Position numbers and translations under genes: made by a program. From the NCBI GenBank assembly GCA_018711385.1, contig DVIK01000084.1, positions 1 to 40,330 of the forward strand: a DNA stretch of 40,330 nucleotides. The letters are read 5' to 3'. Each line of letters begins with the position of its first letter. The first letter of the stretch is position 1. The DNA comes from Candidatus Coproplasma avistercoris (lineage in GTDB: Bacteria; Bacillota; Clostridia; Christensenellales; Borkfalkiaceae). This document shows, piece after piece, positions 23,861-33,542 of the stretch. The notes under the pieces are model-generated. The model was not told the origin of the DNA. It saw only the letters and a program-made list of their open reading frames with translations, and searched no databases.

Positions 23861-25678
23861 ATGGATATAGTAAGGGAAAAACTCAAACTGCTCCCGGATA
23901 ACCCGGGCGTGTATATAATGTTGGACAAGTACTCCAACGTCATCTATGTCGGAAAGGCGCGCGTGCTCAAAAACCGCGTGCGCCAGTATTTTCACTCCTC
24001 GCCCAAGCCCGATAAGGTCATGCGCATGGTCGAAAATATCGCCGACTTCAACTATATCATCACCAAGACCGAGCGCGACGCTCTCGCCCTTGAAAATAAC
24101 CTCATAAAAAAGTACAAGCCCAAGTACAACATACTGCTGAAGGACGACAAGACTTACCCGTATATAAAGGTCGACCTGCACGAGGACTACCCCGCTTTCT
24201 ATGTCACCCGCAGGGTGAAGAAGGACGGCGCGCGCTACTACGGCCCCTATATGGGCGGGGTGAACTATAAGGACATCCTCGAAATTTTGCAGCTAACCTT
24301 TCAGGTAAGGCTGTGCCATACCGCAATAGGCGAAAAGCCCAAACGCGAATGTCTCAATTACCACATAGGCAGGTGCCTTGCCCCGTGTGCGCACAAGTGC
24401 ACGCGTGAGGAGTACGCGGCGTGCGTTAAGCGTGCCGTGCACTTCCTCGAAGGCAACTATAAGGACGGCGAAGCCGTGCTAAAAGAGCGTATGATGGCAG
24501 CCGCCGCCGGCGAAAATTTCGAGCTTGCTCTCGACTACCGCAACAAGATGGAGATGCTCTCCAGACTCGAGGCGCGCAGGATAACTTCGCTTTCTAACTT
24601 CCTCGACGCCGACATAATAGCTTACACCACCAACGGGCTGTATTCCGCGGTAAACGTGCTCATCACGCGCAAGGGGGTGATGCAGGGCGGAACAAACTAT
24701 GCACTCGAAGACGCGCACGCCACCGACGCCGAGGCGCTCTCGCAGTTCATCACCCAGTACTATGCCGACAGGCTTCCGCCTTCGGAGATAATAACCGAGG
24801 CCTGCCCCGAGGCCGAGCGCGAACTTTTGGAGAGCTTCTTTAAGGAGAAGTACGACAGGAGCGTAAAGATAACTTTTGCCAAGCAGGGCGTAAAGGCGCA
24901 GCTGCTCTCGATGGCGCAGGAGAACGCGCGCGAATACCTTGAAAAATCGGTCGACCGCATAAGACACAAGGACGACATGACCGTAAACGCCTGCAAGCGG
25001 CTGCAATCGCTGCTCGGGCTCAAGACCTACCCGCGGCGGATGGAGTGCTACGACATCTCCAATATCAGCGGCGTGGACAAGGTCGGTTCCATGGTGGTGT
25101 TCATCGACGGTGAGGCAGACCGCGGCAGCTACCGCAGGTTCAGGATAAAAACGGTGGAGGGCGCCGACGACTTCGCGTCATTGCAGGAGGTGCTCACCCG
25201 CAGGCTTTCAAAGCTCGGCACGGACGAGGAGGAGCGCTTCCCCAAGCCGGATCTTGTGATAATCGACGGCGGCAAGGGTCAGCTTTCGGCGGTAAAGCAG
25301 ATATTCGATCGGATGAACATTCAGGGCATAGAGCTCATCTCTCTCGCCAAGCGCGAAGAGGAGGTGTTCACTGCGGACAGCGACGAGAGCATAGTCATTG
25401 ACCGCCGCGACTATGCACTTAAGATGTTGCAGCGCATAAGGGACGAGGCGCACCGCTTTGCCATAACCTATTTCCGCAATCTTCATTCAAAGCGCAATCT
25501 TGAAAGCGTGCTCTCCGAAATAGAGGGCGTCGGCAAGAAGAAGCGCGTGGCGCTCATGCAGAGGTTTGGCACGATAGACAGGATGATGCATGCAAGCGAA
25601 AGCGAACTTGCAGAGACAGAGGGCATCGGCCCCGTGCTTGCAAAAAATATAAAAGATTATTTCGAAGAAAAGTTATGA
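23861..25678 (+). CDS. uvrC: Excinuclease ABC subunit C
   Basis: LPDNPGVYIMLDKYSNVIYVGKARVLKNRVRQYF (GIY-YIG), RMECYDISNISGVDKVGSMVVF, C-terminal HhH LSEIEGVGKKKRVALMQRFG. Confidence 0.97.
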   Translation: MDIVREKLKLLPDNPGVYIMLDKYSNVIYVGKARVLKNRVRQYFHSSPKPDKVMRMVENIADFNYIITKTERDALALENNLIKKYKPKYNILLKDDKTYPYIKVDLHEDYPAFYVTRRVKKDGARYYGPYMGGVNYKDILEILQLTFQVRLCHTAIGEKPKRECLNYHIGRCLAPCAHKCTREEYAACVKRAVHFLEGNYKDGEAVLKERMMAAAAGENFELALDYRNKMEMLSRLEARRITSLSNFLDADIIAYTTNGLYSAVNVLITRKGVMQGGTNYALEDAHATDAEALSQFITQYYADRLPPSEIITEACPEAERELLESFFKEKYDRSVKITFAKQGVKAQLLSMAQENAREYLEKSVDRIRHKDDMTVNACKRLQSLLGLKTYPRRMECYDISNISGVDKVGSMVVFIDGEADRGSYRRFRIKTVEGADDFASLQEVLTRRLSKLGTDEEERFPKPDLVIIDGGKGQLSAVKQIFDRMNIQGIELISLAKREEEVFTADSDESIVIDRRDYALKMLQRIRDEAHRFAITYFRNLHSKRNLESVLSEIEGVGKKKRVALMQRFGTIDRMMHASESELAETEGIGPVLAKNIKDYFEEKL

Positions 25679-26499
25679 GTAAGATAAATTACGGGCTGAT
25701 CGTGTCCGACTTCGACGGCACGTTGCTCACCTCAAAACAGACCGTTCCCGAAGAGGTGAAAAAGGCAATATCTGAATATGTGTCGGCAGGCGGGATTTTT
25801 GCCGTATGCACGGGCAGGATGCTCGCTTCCATACTCCCGCAGGTGCGCGCGCTCGGGCTCAAAGGGCTCGTGGCGGCCTATCAGGGGACTGTAATTGCCG
25901 ACATAGAGAGCGGCAGGCTGCTCAGATGCGGCGGTTTTTCCGTTGACGACGCGTGCTACGTATGCACCGTACTCGAAGAGCGCGGCGAGCCGATAAACGT
26001 GTACGCCGACAATATAATGTACACCACTCTCCCCGCAGACGACAAGCTGCTCAACATGTACGAGCGCATAACGGGGATCACCGCCAGGCACTTCGATGGC
26101 AAAATGTCGGACTTCGTGCGCGCGAACGGGCTGTATTGCCAGAAGATAGTCAGCGTTGTCGGCCCCGAAAGGAAACAGCCGCTGTATGAGTATCTCAAAG
26201 AGATTATGGGCGACAGGTTCGAGGTGACTTACAGCGCGGCGGTGTTGGTGGAGGTCTCGCCCAAGGGTGACGACAAGGGCATGGCTCTTAAATTCCTTGC
26301 CGATCACTACAATATCCCGCGCGAAAAGACGGTGGCGGTGGGCGACAACCTCAACGACCTGCCCATGATACGTGAAGCCGCCGTAGGCGTGGCGGTGGCT
26401 AACGCCGTGGATGAGTTCCGCGCCCATGCGGATGACGTATGTCCCTCGTGCGACGATGGCGGAGTGGCTTGCGTCATCAGAAAATACGGTTTATCATAG
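25675..26499 (+). CDS. Cof-type HAD-IIB family phosphatase
   Basis: IVSDFDGTLLTSKQTVPEEV, AVCTGRM, KGMALKFLADHYNIPREKTVAVGDNLNDLPMIREAAVGVAVANA; ATGA overlap with uvrC. Confidence 0.93.
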   Translation: MSKINYGLIVSDFDGTLLTSKQTVPEEVKKAISEYVSAGGIFAVCTGRMLASILPQVRALGLKGLVAAYQGTVIADIESGRLLRCGGFSVDDACYVCTVLEERGEPINVYADNIMYTTLPADDKLLNMYERITGITARHFDGKMSDFVRANGLYCQKIVSVVGPERKQPLYEYLKEIMGDRFEVTYSAAVLVEVSPKGDDKGMALKFLADHYNIPREKTVAVGDNLNDLPMIREAAVGVAVANAVDEFRAHADDVCPSCDDGGVACVIRKYGLS

Positions 26500-26503
26500 T
26501 ACT

Positions 26504-28672
26504 ATGTGTGAAATACTTGCGCCTGCGGGCGATAAAAACAGCGCATTGGCGGCAATAAACAGCGGCGCAGACGCAATCTACCTCGGTCTTAAACAATTTT
26601 CGGCGCGCTCCTCCGCAGACAATTTCGATTTCGCAGGGCTGAAAGAGATAGCAGACTACGCCTCGCTGTTCGGCGTCAGGGTACACGTGGCGATGAACAC
26701 GCTCGTCAAACAGGGCGAACTTCAAGGCTTTATCGAAAGCATAAGGCAGGCATGGCTGGCGGGGGCGGACGCGATAATTTTGCAGGACCTGTTTCTTGGC
26801 AGGGCCGTGCATAAGGCGTGGCCGGAGATAGTGCTGCACCTTTCAACGCAGGCGGGCGTGTGCAACGAATACGGCGCGCGGCTTGCAAAGGAGTGCGGGT
26901 TTTCGCGCGTCATCCTCGCAAGGGAGACGGCGTTTTCGGACATTGCAAAGATAGCAAAACTGATAGAAACGGAGGTGTTCGTGCAGGGTGCGCTGTGCAC
27001 CTGTTTTTCGGGGCAGTGTTACTTTTCCTCGTTTGCAGGCGGAAACAGCGGCAACCGCGGGCGCTGCAAGCAGCCGTGCAGAAAGCTGTATTCCATAGAC
27101 CGCAGCGGATTTGAGGAGCGCGCATACAGGCTGTCGCCCTCCGATCTGTGCGCGGGCGCGAACATACTTAAACTCAAAGAGGCGGGCGTCTATTCCTTCA
27201 AGATAGAGGGCAGGATGCGCCGCCCAGAATACGTCGCGGCGGCGGTGGGTTATTACAGGCAGCTGCTCTCGGGCGGCCGCGGCGACCTCTCCGCGCTCAG
27301 GCGTACCTATAACCGCGGCAACTACACGGCGGGCCTTGCCTTCGGGCAGGACAAGTCTTTCCTCTCCTCTGCCGTGCAGGGGCACATCGGGGAGTACGTG
27401 GGCACGGTCAGGGTAGTCGGCGGCAGGTTTCTGTGTGAAAGTGCCGAGCGCCCGGCGGAGGGAGATTGCTTCAAGGTGCTGCGTTCGGGCACGGAGCTGT
27501 GCGGCGCGCGGTTCGGCGGAGCGGCAAAGGGCGGGTTTTTCGTTACCGCGCCCAAGAGGCTTAAAAACGGTGACAAGCTGTTCATAACCACAGATACCCG
27601 CTTAAACGAGCGGCTGCTTGCGCGCAGGCGGCTGCGCACGGTCACCGTCAGAGCGCGCTTTGCCGAGGGCGAACTGCCCGAGGCGGTCATCGACGGCGTG
27701 AAATTTGTCGGCGACGAGGTACTCGCAAGGGCGGATAACAGGCCGCTCTCAGAAGAGGATATCCGCGCCTGCTTTGCAAAGGTGGACGGGCTGCCGTTCG
27801 AAGTGCATTTCGGTGATATAGAGGTCGAGGGCACCCCCTACCTGGGCATGGCAAAGCTGAACGCGTTCAGGCGCGCGGCCTATGAAAAATATCTTGACGG
27901 CGTTACGGATAAGCACAGGTCGCTGCCGGAAGGCGGGCCCGCAATTCCCGCACCTATCCGCGGCAAAAACGGAAAAACGGCGGTCATCTGCACGTCGCTC
28001 TGCGGCGTCGATGCCGATATCGGAATATTGAAACCCGCAAATTATGCGGGCGATCTCTCCGCGCTCGTCGGCGGGTTTACGGGCGAAAAATATCTGTATC
28101 TGCCGCCCTTTCTGAGCGGAGAAGATATCGGGATCATAAGGCCGTCTTTGCCGCTGTTCGACGGAATATTTTGCGAGGGGATTTACGGCGTCGCGCTTGC
28201 GCGCGGGCTGGGCCTGCCGCTGTTTGCGGGCGTCGGCTTCAACGCAGCAAATGCGTTTGCCGCCGCATTTCTGGCGGAAAACGCCAGGTATTACTGCATA
28301 TCCAAGGAACTTACAGCCTCCGAGTCGTACGGGCTGTGCGCGGAAAATGCTTTTTCCCTTGCGTGCGGAGGCATCAAGCTGATGGATCTGATATACTGTC
28401 CGTTCGGCAAGAGCTGCCGCACGTGCGACAGGTGCGGGGGCTATACCCTCACCGATGAAGCGGGCAGGAAATTCCCTTTAAGGCGGTATGAAATTGCTTC
28501 CTGCCGCTTCGAGATCTACAACTGCTCAAACCTGCTGTGCGGCGCTGCCGCCGGACTGCTTGCCGACTTCACCGTCACGGGCGATCTTTCGGCAGACCTC
28601 GGCGACGGCACAGCGCTCAGGGAGGCGCTCGGCGCGGTTACCCGCGGACACAGCGTAAAGTCTGTGCTGTAA
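26504..28672 (+). CDS. U32 family peptidase / RlhA-like protein with extended C-terminal domain
   Basis: MCEILAPAGDKNSALAAINSGADAIYLGLKQFSAR, HLSTQAGVCNEYGARLAKECGFSRVILARE, CTCFSGQCYFSSFAGGNSGNRGRCKQPCRKLY. ATG at 26504 preferred over 26411. Confidence 0.9.
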   Translation: MCEILAPAGDKNSALAAINSGADAIYLGLKQFSARSSADNFDFAGLKEIADYASLFGVRVHVAMNTLVKQGELQGFIESIRQAWLAGADAIILQDLFLGRAVHKAWPEIVLHLSTQAGVCNEYGARLAKECGFSRVILARETAFSDIAKIAKLIETEVFVQGALCTCFSGQCYFSSFAGGNSGNRGRCKQPCRKLYSIDRSGFEERAYRLSPSDLCAGANILKLKEAGVYSFKIEGRMRRPEYVAAAVGYYRQLLSGGRGDLSALRRTYNRGNYTAGLAFGQDKSFLSSAVQGHIGEYVGTVRVVGGRFLCESAERPAEGDCFKVLRSGTELCGARFGGAAKGGFFVTAPKRLKNGDKLFITTDTRLNERLLARRRLRTVTVRARFAEGELPEAVIDGVKFVGDEVLARADNRPLSEEDIRACFAKVDGLPFEVHFGDIEVEGTPYLGMAKLNAFRRAAYEKYLDGVTDKHRSLPEGGPAIPAPIRGKNGKTAVICTSLCGVDADIGILKPANYAGDLSALVGGFTGEKYLYLPPFLSGEDIGIIRPSLPLFDGIFCEGIYGVALARGLGLPLFAGVGFNAANAFAAAFLAENARYYCISKELTASESYGLCAENAFSLACGGIKLMDLIYCPFGKSCRTCDRCGGYTLTDEAGRKFPLRRYEIASCRFEIYNCSNLLCGAAAGLLADFTVTGDLSADLGDGTALREALGAVTRGHSVKSVL

Positions 28673-28678
28673 AGAGAT

Positions 28679-31045
28679 ATGAACGATACATTTTATCAGA
28701 AGCTCGAACTGAATAAAGTGCTTGCGCAATGCGCGGGCTACGCCGTGCTCGACGGTGCGAAGGAACGGCTCGGGGCGTGTGTGCCCTCTGCCGATCTTGC
28801 CGAAGTGCGCGAAAGGCTCGACCGCACGGAGGAGGCAGACAAGCTGCTGTTCGGGGCGGGCGTTTCGGGCATAGAATATTTCGGCGGCGTTGAAGATCTG
28901 CTCTCCCGTGCGCAGAAGGGCAGCACGCTCTCCTGCGGGGAACTGATGCAGGTCAACGCGCTCAACCGTTCGGCGCGCATAGCGTTCGGTTCGGTCAGCT
29001 CCGTTTCGGACGAGAGTATAAAACTGCTCAAAGCCGACTGCGCGCGGCTGTATTTCGACAGGATGCTGGAGGACGACGTGGCGTTTTGCATACTCTCCGA
29101 AAGCGAGGTGAGCGACCATGCCAGCGAAAAACTTGCCGATATACGCAGCCGCATAAAGGCGCTGAACGCGCGCATACGCAGCAAACTTTCGGAATACATC
29201 AGCGGCCCCACCGCGGCGTATCTGCAGGACGCCTCCGTCACCATGAGGGGGGACAGGTTCGTCATACCCGTCAAGGCGGAATATAAGAACAGGGTGCGCG
29301 GCTTCGTGCACGATCGTTCGCAGTCGGGCGCGACATTCTTTATCGAACCGGAGTACGTGCTGGAGCTCAACAACGAGCTTATCGCCCTCACCTTAGACGA
29401 GCGCGAGGAGGTGGAGCGCATACTCAAGGCGCTTTCGGCGCGGTTCGGCGCGCTTGCAGACAGGCTGCGCACGGATATCTCCGTGCTCGAAGAACTCGAC
29501 TGCTGCTATGCCCGTGCGCAGTACGCCTATTCCATAAAGGCGGTCAAGCCCGCAGTCAACGGGCGCGGGTATATAGATATAATCAAGGGCAGGCATCCGC
29601 TAATAGATAAGGACAGGATAGTGCCGGTAAGCGTGGAGCTGGGCAGGGACTACGATTTTCTGCTGCTCAGCGGTGCCAATACGGGCGGAAAGACGGTTAC
29701 CCTGAAGATGATAGGCCTGTTCAGCCTCATGGCGGCATGCGGGCTGTTTATCCCCGCGGCGGCGGGCAGCTGCGTGGGCGTGTTCGATAACGTGTTCTGC
29801 GACCTCGGCGACAGCCAGAGCATAGAGGAGAGTCTCTCCACGTTTTCATCGCACATAAAGACGGTGATCGACATAGTAAACAACGTCACGGCGTCGAGCC
29901 TCGTGCTCATCGACGAACTGGGCGGCGGCACCAATCCCGACGAGGGCCAGGCGCTGGCGCGCGCCATAGTCGAAAAATTGCTCACGGTTGGATGTAAGGG
30001 TGTGGTCACCACTCATTTCACCGCGCTCAAAGAGTTTGCATTCGGTGCCGACGGCATAGAAAACGCCAGCATGGAGTTTGATTCCGCCACGCTTAAACCG
30101 CTTTACAGCATACGCATAGGCATGCCCGGTTCGAGCAACGCGCTCGCCATATGCAGGCGCATGGGGCTGCCGCAGGACGTGCTCGACAGCGCGGTTTCAT
30201 ATCTTTCCGAGGGCGGGCGCGCCTTCGAAAACATAGTGCGCAGCGCGGAGGACAGCAGGGTAAGGGCCGAGCAGCTCGCGGCGGAGAACGAGCAGCTGCG
30301 CGTTCAGCTCAGGCAGAAACTTGCTGAAGCAGAGGCACGGTCGGACGCGCTTGAACGCGAGCGGACAAAGCTGCTCTCGGGCGCTAAGGCGGAAAGCAGG
30401 CGTATAATCAACGAGCGCACCGCAGAGGCGGAGCAGCTGCTCGCCGAAATAGAGGATATATTCAAAAGGGATACGGTGACGGAGGCCGATCTGATAAAGG
30501 CGCGCACCCTTAAAAACAGGCTGCGCGATTCGGCGTTCGGTCGGGAAGAGCAGCCCGAGCGGCAGACCCCCTACGCTCCCGCGACGGCAGGCCTGCGGAC
30601 GGGCGACAGGGTATATGTAAAGCCCATGCAGACGGAGGGCGAAGTGCTCTCGTTTTCGCCTGCCAGGGGCGAAGCGGAGGTGGCGTGCGGCAGCATGAAG
30701 CTGCGCTGCAAACTTTCCGAGCTGCTCATGGTAATGCCCGCGGAAGATGTGAAGCGGCCCGCCGAAAAGGTGAAGGTGGTGCGCAAGCTCGCCCCTTCGC
30801 GGCCGGTGCTCGAAATTAACGTCATCGGCATGACCGTCGAAGAGGCTCTGTACGAGCTGGACAATTTTATAGATAAGGCTGTCACCGACAATCTTGAAGA
30901 GATAAAGGTCATCCACGGTGTGGGCACGGGCAGGTTGCGCAAGGCCATCGCCGAGCACTTAAAGCGCCATAAAAACGTGGAGAGCTTCCGCCCCGGCAAG
31001 TACGGGGAGGGGGAAACGGGCGTTACATTCATAAAACTCAAATGA
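28679..31045 (+). CDS. mutS2: MutS2 family ATPase with KOW-like and C-terminal Smr domains
   Basis: SGANTGGKTVTLKMIGLFSLMAACG (Walker A), STFSSHIKTVIDIV, LIDELGGGTNPDEG, Smr IHGVGTGRLRKAIAEHL. Confidence 0.93.
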   Translation: MNDTFYQKLELNKVLAQCAGYAVLDGAKERLGACVPSADLAEVRERLDRTEEADKLLFGAGVSGIEYFGGVEDLLSRAQKGSTLSCGELMQVNALNRSARIAFGSVSSVSDESIKLLKADCARLYFDRMLEDDVAFCILSESEVSDHASEKLADIRSRIKALNARIRSKLSEYISGPTAAYLQDASVTMRGDRFVIPVKAEYKNRVRGFVHDRSQSGATFFIEPEYVLELNNELIALTLDEREEVERILKALSARFGALADRLRTDISVLEELDCCYARAQYAYSIKAVKPAVNGRGYIDIIKGRHPLIDKDRIVPVSVELGRDYDFLLLSGANTGGKTVTLKMIGLFSLMAACGLFIPAAAGSCVGVFDNVFCDLGDSQSIEESLSTFSSHIKTVIDIVNNVTASSLVLIDELGGGTNPDEGQALARAIVEKLLTVGCKGVVTTHFTALKEFAFGADGIENASMEFDSATLKPLYSIRIGMPGSSNALAICRRMGLPQDVLDSAVSYLSEGGRAFENIVRSAEDSRVRAEQLAAENEQLRVQLRQKLAEAEARSDALERERTKLLSGAKAESRRIINERTAEAEQLLAEIEDIFKRDTVTEADLIKARTLKNRLRDSAFGREEQPERQTPYAPATAGLRTGDRVYVKPMQTEGEVLSFSPARGEAEVACGSMKLRCKLSELLMVMPAEDVKRPAEKVKVVRKLAPSRPVLEINVIGMTVEEALYELDNFIDKAVTDNLEEIKVIHGVGTGRLRKAIAEHLKRHKNVESFRPGKYGEGETGVTFIKLK

Positions 31046-31112
31046 CGGCAGTCAATAATTTGCTCCGCGGTTAATATCATATAAATAGTAATCGCATTAT
31101 AGGGGTAAACTG

Positions 31113-31811
31113 TTGAAGAGCAAAGTTATTGCAGCTGTCACCAATCTGGTGATCTGCGCGGTGATAATCGTCACTGCGCTCGTCGGGTTCTACGGCGGCA
31201 GCGCCGCCGCCGTGGCAGACGCCGACAACGTGTATTACGGCTCGCAGTCCGAAGACGAGGTCTGCCTGATGTTCAACGTCTATCAGAACACCGGCTGCGT
31301 GCGCGATATAGTGGAACTTCTGGAAACTTACGAAGCAAAGGCCACTTTCTTCATGGGCGGCTGCTGGGCGGACGACAACACCGACTGCGTGCGTGAAGTT
31401 TACGCCGCCGGGCACGAGATCGCCAGTCACGGCTATTTCCATAAGGACCACTCAAAGCTCGGCTACGAGGCAAACCTCAGCGAGATATCCACCAGCGTAA
31501 GGCTGTTGGAGGCGCTGTGCGGGGCGGACGTAAGGCTGTTCGCTCCCCCTTCCGGTGCGTTCGGGGAATACACGGTGAGCGCGTGCAGCAAGCTCGGGCT
31601 CGACCTCGTGATGTGGAGCAAGGACACCATCGACTGGCGCGACAGCGACCCCGATGTCATCTTCAGCCGCGCGACCGACGGGCTCGAGGGCGGCGATTTC
31701 ATACTCATGCACCCCACGGAGGGCACCGTAAAGGCCCTGCCGAGGATACTCGGATACATCAGGAATGCGGGGCTAACCTGCACGACTGTTTCACACGCTT
31801 TAGGAGAATAA
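31113..31811 (+). CDS. NodB-fold polysaccharide deacetylase-like protein with N-terminal membrane anchor, atypical motif 1
   Basis: VCLMFNVYQNTGCVRDIVELLETYEAKATFFMGGCWADDN, GHEIASHGYFHKDHSKL, LFAPPSGAFGEYTV. TTG start. Confidence 0.82.
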   Translation: MKSKVIAAVTNLVICAVIIVTALVGFYGGSAAAVADADNVYYGSQSEDEVCLMFNVYQNTGCVRDIVELLETYEAKATFFMGGCWADDNTDCVREVYAAGHEIASHGYFHKDHSKLGYEANLSEISTSVRLLEALCGADVRLFAPPSGAFGEYTVSACSKLGLDLVMWSKDTIDWRDSDPDVIFSRATDGLEGGDFILMHPTEGTVKALPRILGYIRNAGLTCTTVSHALGE

Positions 31812-31812
31812 A

Positions 31813-33051
31813 ATGGTTTACGTAAAGAAACTCGATAACGGAATAAGGCTTGTCGTCAAGCAGATGGAGGGGCTGATGTCGGTAAGCATGGGCGTGCTCG
31901 TGGGCACCGGCGCCTATGTGGAGAGCGACGCCGAGGACGGCATTTCGCACTTCATAGAACATATGATGTTCAAGGGGACGCAGAAGCGCACCGCGTTTGC
32001 CATATCCGACGAAATGGACAGGATAGGCGCGCAGACAAACGCCTTTACCGGCAAGGACATTACCTGTTACTACGCCAAATCGACCACCGAAAACGCCGCC
32101 GCGGCGTTTGAAATACTCGCCGACCTGTTCTTGAACAGCGCGTTTCCCGAAGAGGAGATGGCGCGTGAAAAGAACGTCATAATCGAGGAGATAAGCATGA
32201 ATGAGGACACGCCCGACGACCTGTGCCTCGATTTGCTCTCCGAGGCGTATTACGGCAGGGAGGGCTACGGCAGGAACATACTTGGCACCCGCGAAAACGT
32301 GCTCGGCTTCACGCGCGCCGACGTCGACAGATACATGAAGGCGCGCTATACTTCCGACAATATCGTCATCTCCATGGCGGGCAACATCTCCGTTCAGCTT
32401 GCCGAAGAGCTTGCGGAAAAATACTTCGGCGGCCTGCCCGCAACGCATGTGGACAAGCGCGTTATAGGCGTAAGCGCCCGCCATCGCTCGCTTGTGAAAC
32501 ATAAGGACATCGAGCAGGTGCACATCGCGCTCGCATGGCCCTCGGTCACGCGCGACGACAGGCTGTACGATGCTGTGCGCATAATGAATTCGGTGCTCGG
32601 CGGCAGCATGAGCTCGCGTCTCTTTCAGGAGGTGCGCGAAAAGCTCGGGCTCGCATACACGGTATATTCCTACAATTCGGCGTATGCCGATACGGGCACG
32701 CTGGTAGTCTATGCCGGCGTGAATGCGAAAAATTACCTCAGATCGGTAGACGCCGTGAAAAAGTGCATCGACGACGTAAAGGGCGGCAAAATAGGCAGGG
32801 AGGAGTTCGAACGCGGCAGGGAACAGCTAAAAGCATCGTCCATCTTTGCGCAGGAGAGCACAAGTTCGCAGATGCTGCTCTACGGCAAGGAGATGTTGTA
32901 CAGCGGCAAGCCTTACAGCTTCGAAGAGCGCATTGCTGCTATAAACGCCGTCACTGCCGACGATCTCGCCGAGGCGATCGAAGGCAGCTTCAACAACGAC
33001 GGCATGGCGGCTTCGCTGGTCGGAAAGCTCGATAAGCCGCTTGTTATTTAG
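31813..33051 (+). CDS. M16 family zinc metallopeptidase (insulinase/YmxG-like)
   Basis: HFIEHMMFKGTQKRTAF (HxxEH), NVIIEEISMNEDTPDD, SSRLFQEVREKLGLAYTVYSYNSAYADTG. Confidence 0.95.
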   Translation: MVYVKKLDNGIRLVVKQMEGLMSVSMGVLVGTGAYVESDAEDGISHFIEHMMFKGTQKRTAFAISDEMDRIGAQTNAFTGKDITCYYAKSTTENAAAAFEILADLFLNSAFPEEEMAREKNVIIEEISMNEDTPDDLCLDLLSEAYYGREGYGRNILGTRENVLGFTRADVDRYMKARYTSDNIVISMAGNISVQLAEELAEKYFGGLPATHVDKRVIGVSARHRSLVKHKDIEQVHIALAWPSVTRDDRLYDAVRIMNSVLGGSMSSRLFQEVREKLGLAYTVYSYNSAYADTGTLVVYAGVNAKNYLRSVDAVKKCIDDVKGGKIGREEFERGREQLKASSIFAQESTSSQMLLYGKEMLYSGKPYSFEERIAAINAVTADDLAEAIEGSFNNDGMAASLVGKLDKPLVI

Positions 33052-33055
33052 TACT

Positions 33056-33541
33056 ATGTCAAACGTAAAACACGGGTTTAAGCCTGTTTTCGACGGCAGG
33101 AGCCGCGTGCTGATACTCGGCAGCTTCCCCTCGGTAAAGAGCAGGCAGGTCGAATTTTATTACGGAAATACCAGAAACAGGTTCTGGAAGACTGTGAGCG
33201 CCTATTTCGGCGAGCGTCCGCCGCAGAGCACGGACGACAAGATAGACTTTTTGCACCGCAGGAACATCGCGCTGTGGGATATCGTTGCCGAGTGCGAGAT
33301 CGAAGGATCGAGCGACGCGAGCATCAAAAATTACAGCGTCGCGCAGCTTAAAGATGTGCTGGAAAACGCGCCGATAGAGCTTATAATCCTGAACGGTTCC
33401 AAGGCCTACGAAATATTTATCAAAAATTATCCGCGCATAGGCATTCCGTATGTCCTGCTGCCGTCCACAAGCCCCGCAAACCCGCGCGACGGCACGGCGG
33501 TATGGCATTCGGCGCTTTCGTGCGTATTCGAGGATGACTGA
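33056..33541 (+). CDS. DNA-deoxyinosine (hypoxanthine) glycosylase, UDG superfamily
   Basis: RVLILGSFPSVKSRQVEFYYGNTRNRFWKTVSAYF...NIALWDIVAECEIEGSSDASIKN...LPSTSPANPRD. ATG at 33056 is preferred over 33041. Confidence 0.85.
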   Translation: MSNVKHGFKPVFDGRSRVLILGSFPSVKSRQVEFYYGNTRNRFWKTVSAYFGERPPQSTDDKIDFLHRRNIALWDIVAECEIEGSSDASIKNYSVAQLKDVLENAPIELIILNGSKAYEIFIKNYPRIGIPYVLLPSTSPANPRDGTAVWHSALSCVFEDD

Positions 33542-33542
33542 C

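Noticed and set aside
31966-31980. GAACATATGATGTTC palindrome
   Set aside because: Spacing is N7, not N4, and it lies inside the conserved HFIEHMMF coding motif of the M16 peptidase.
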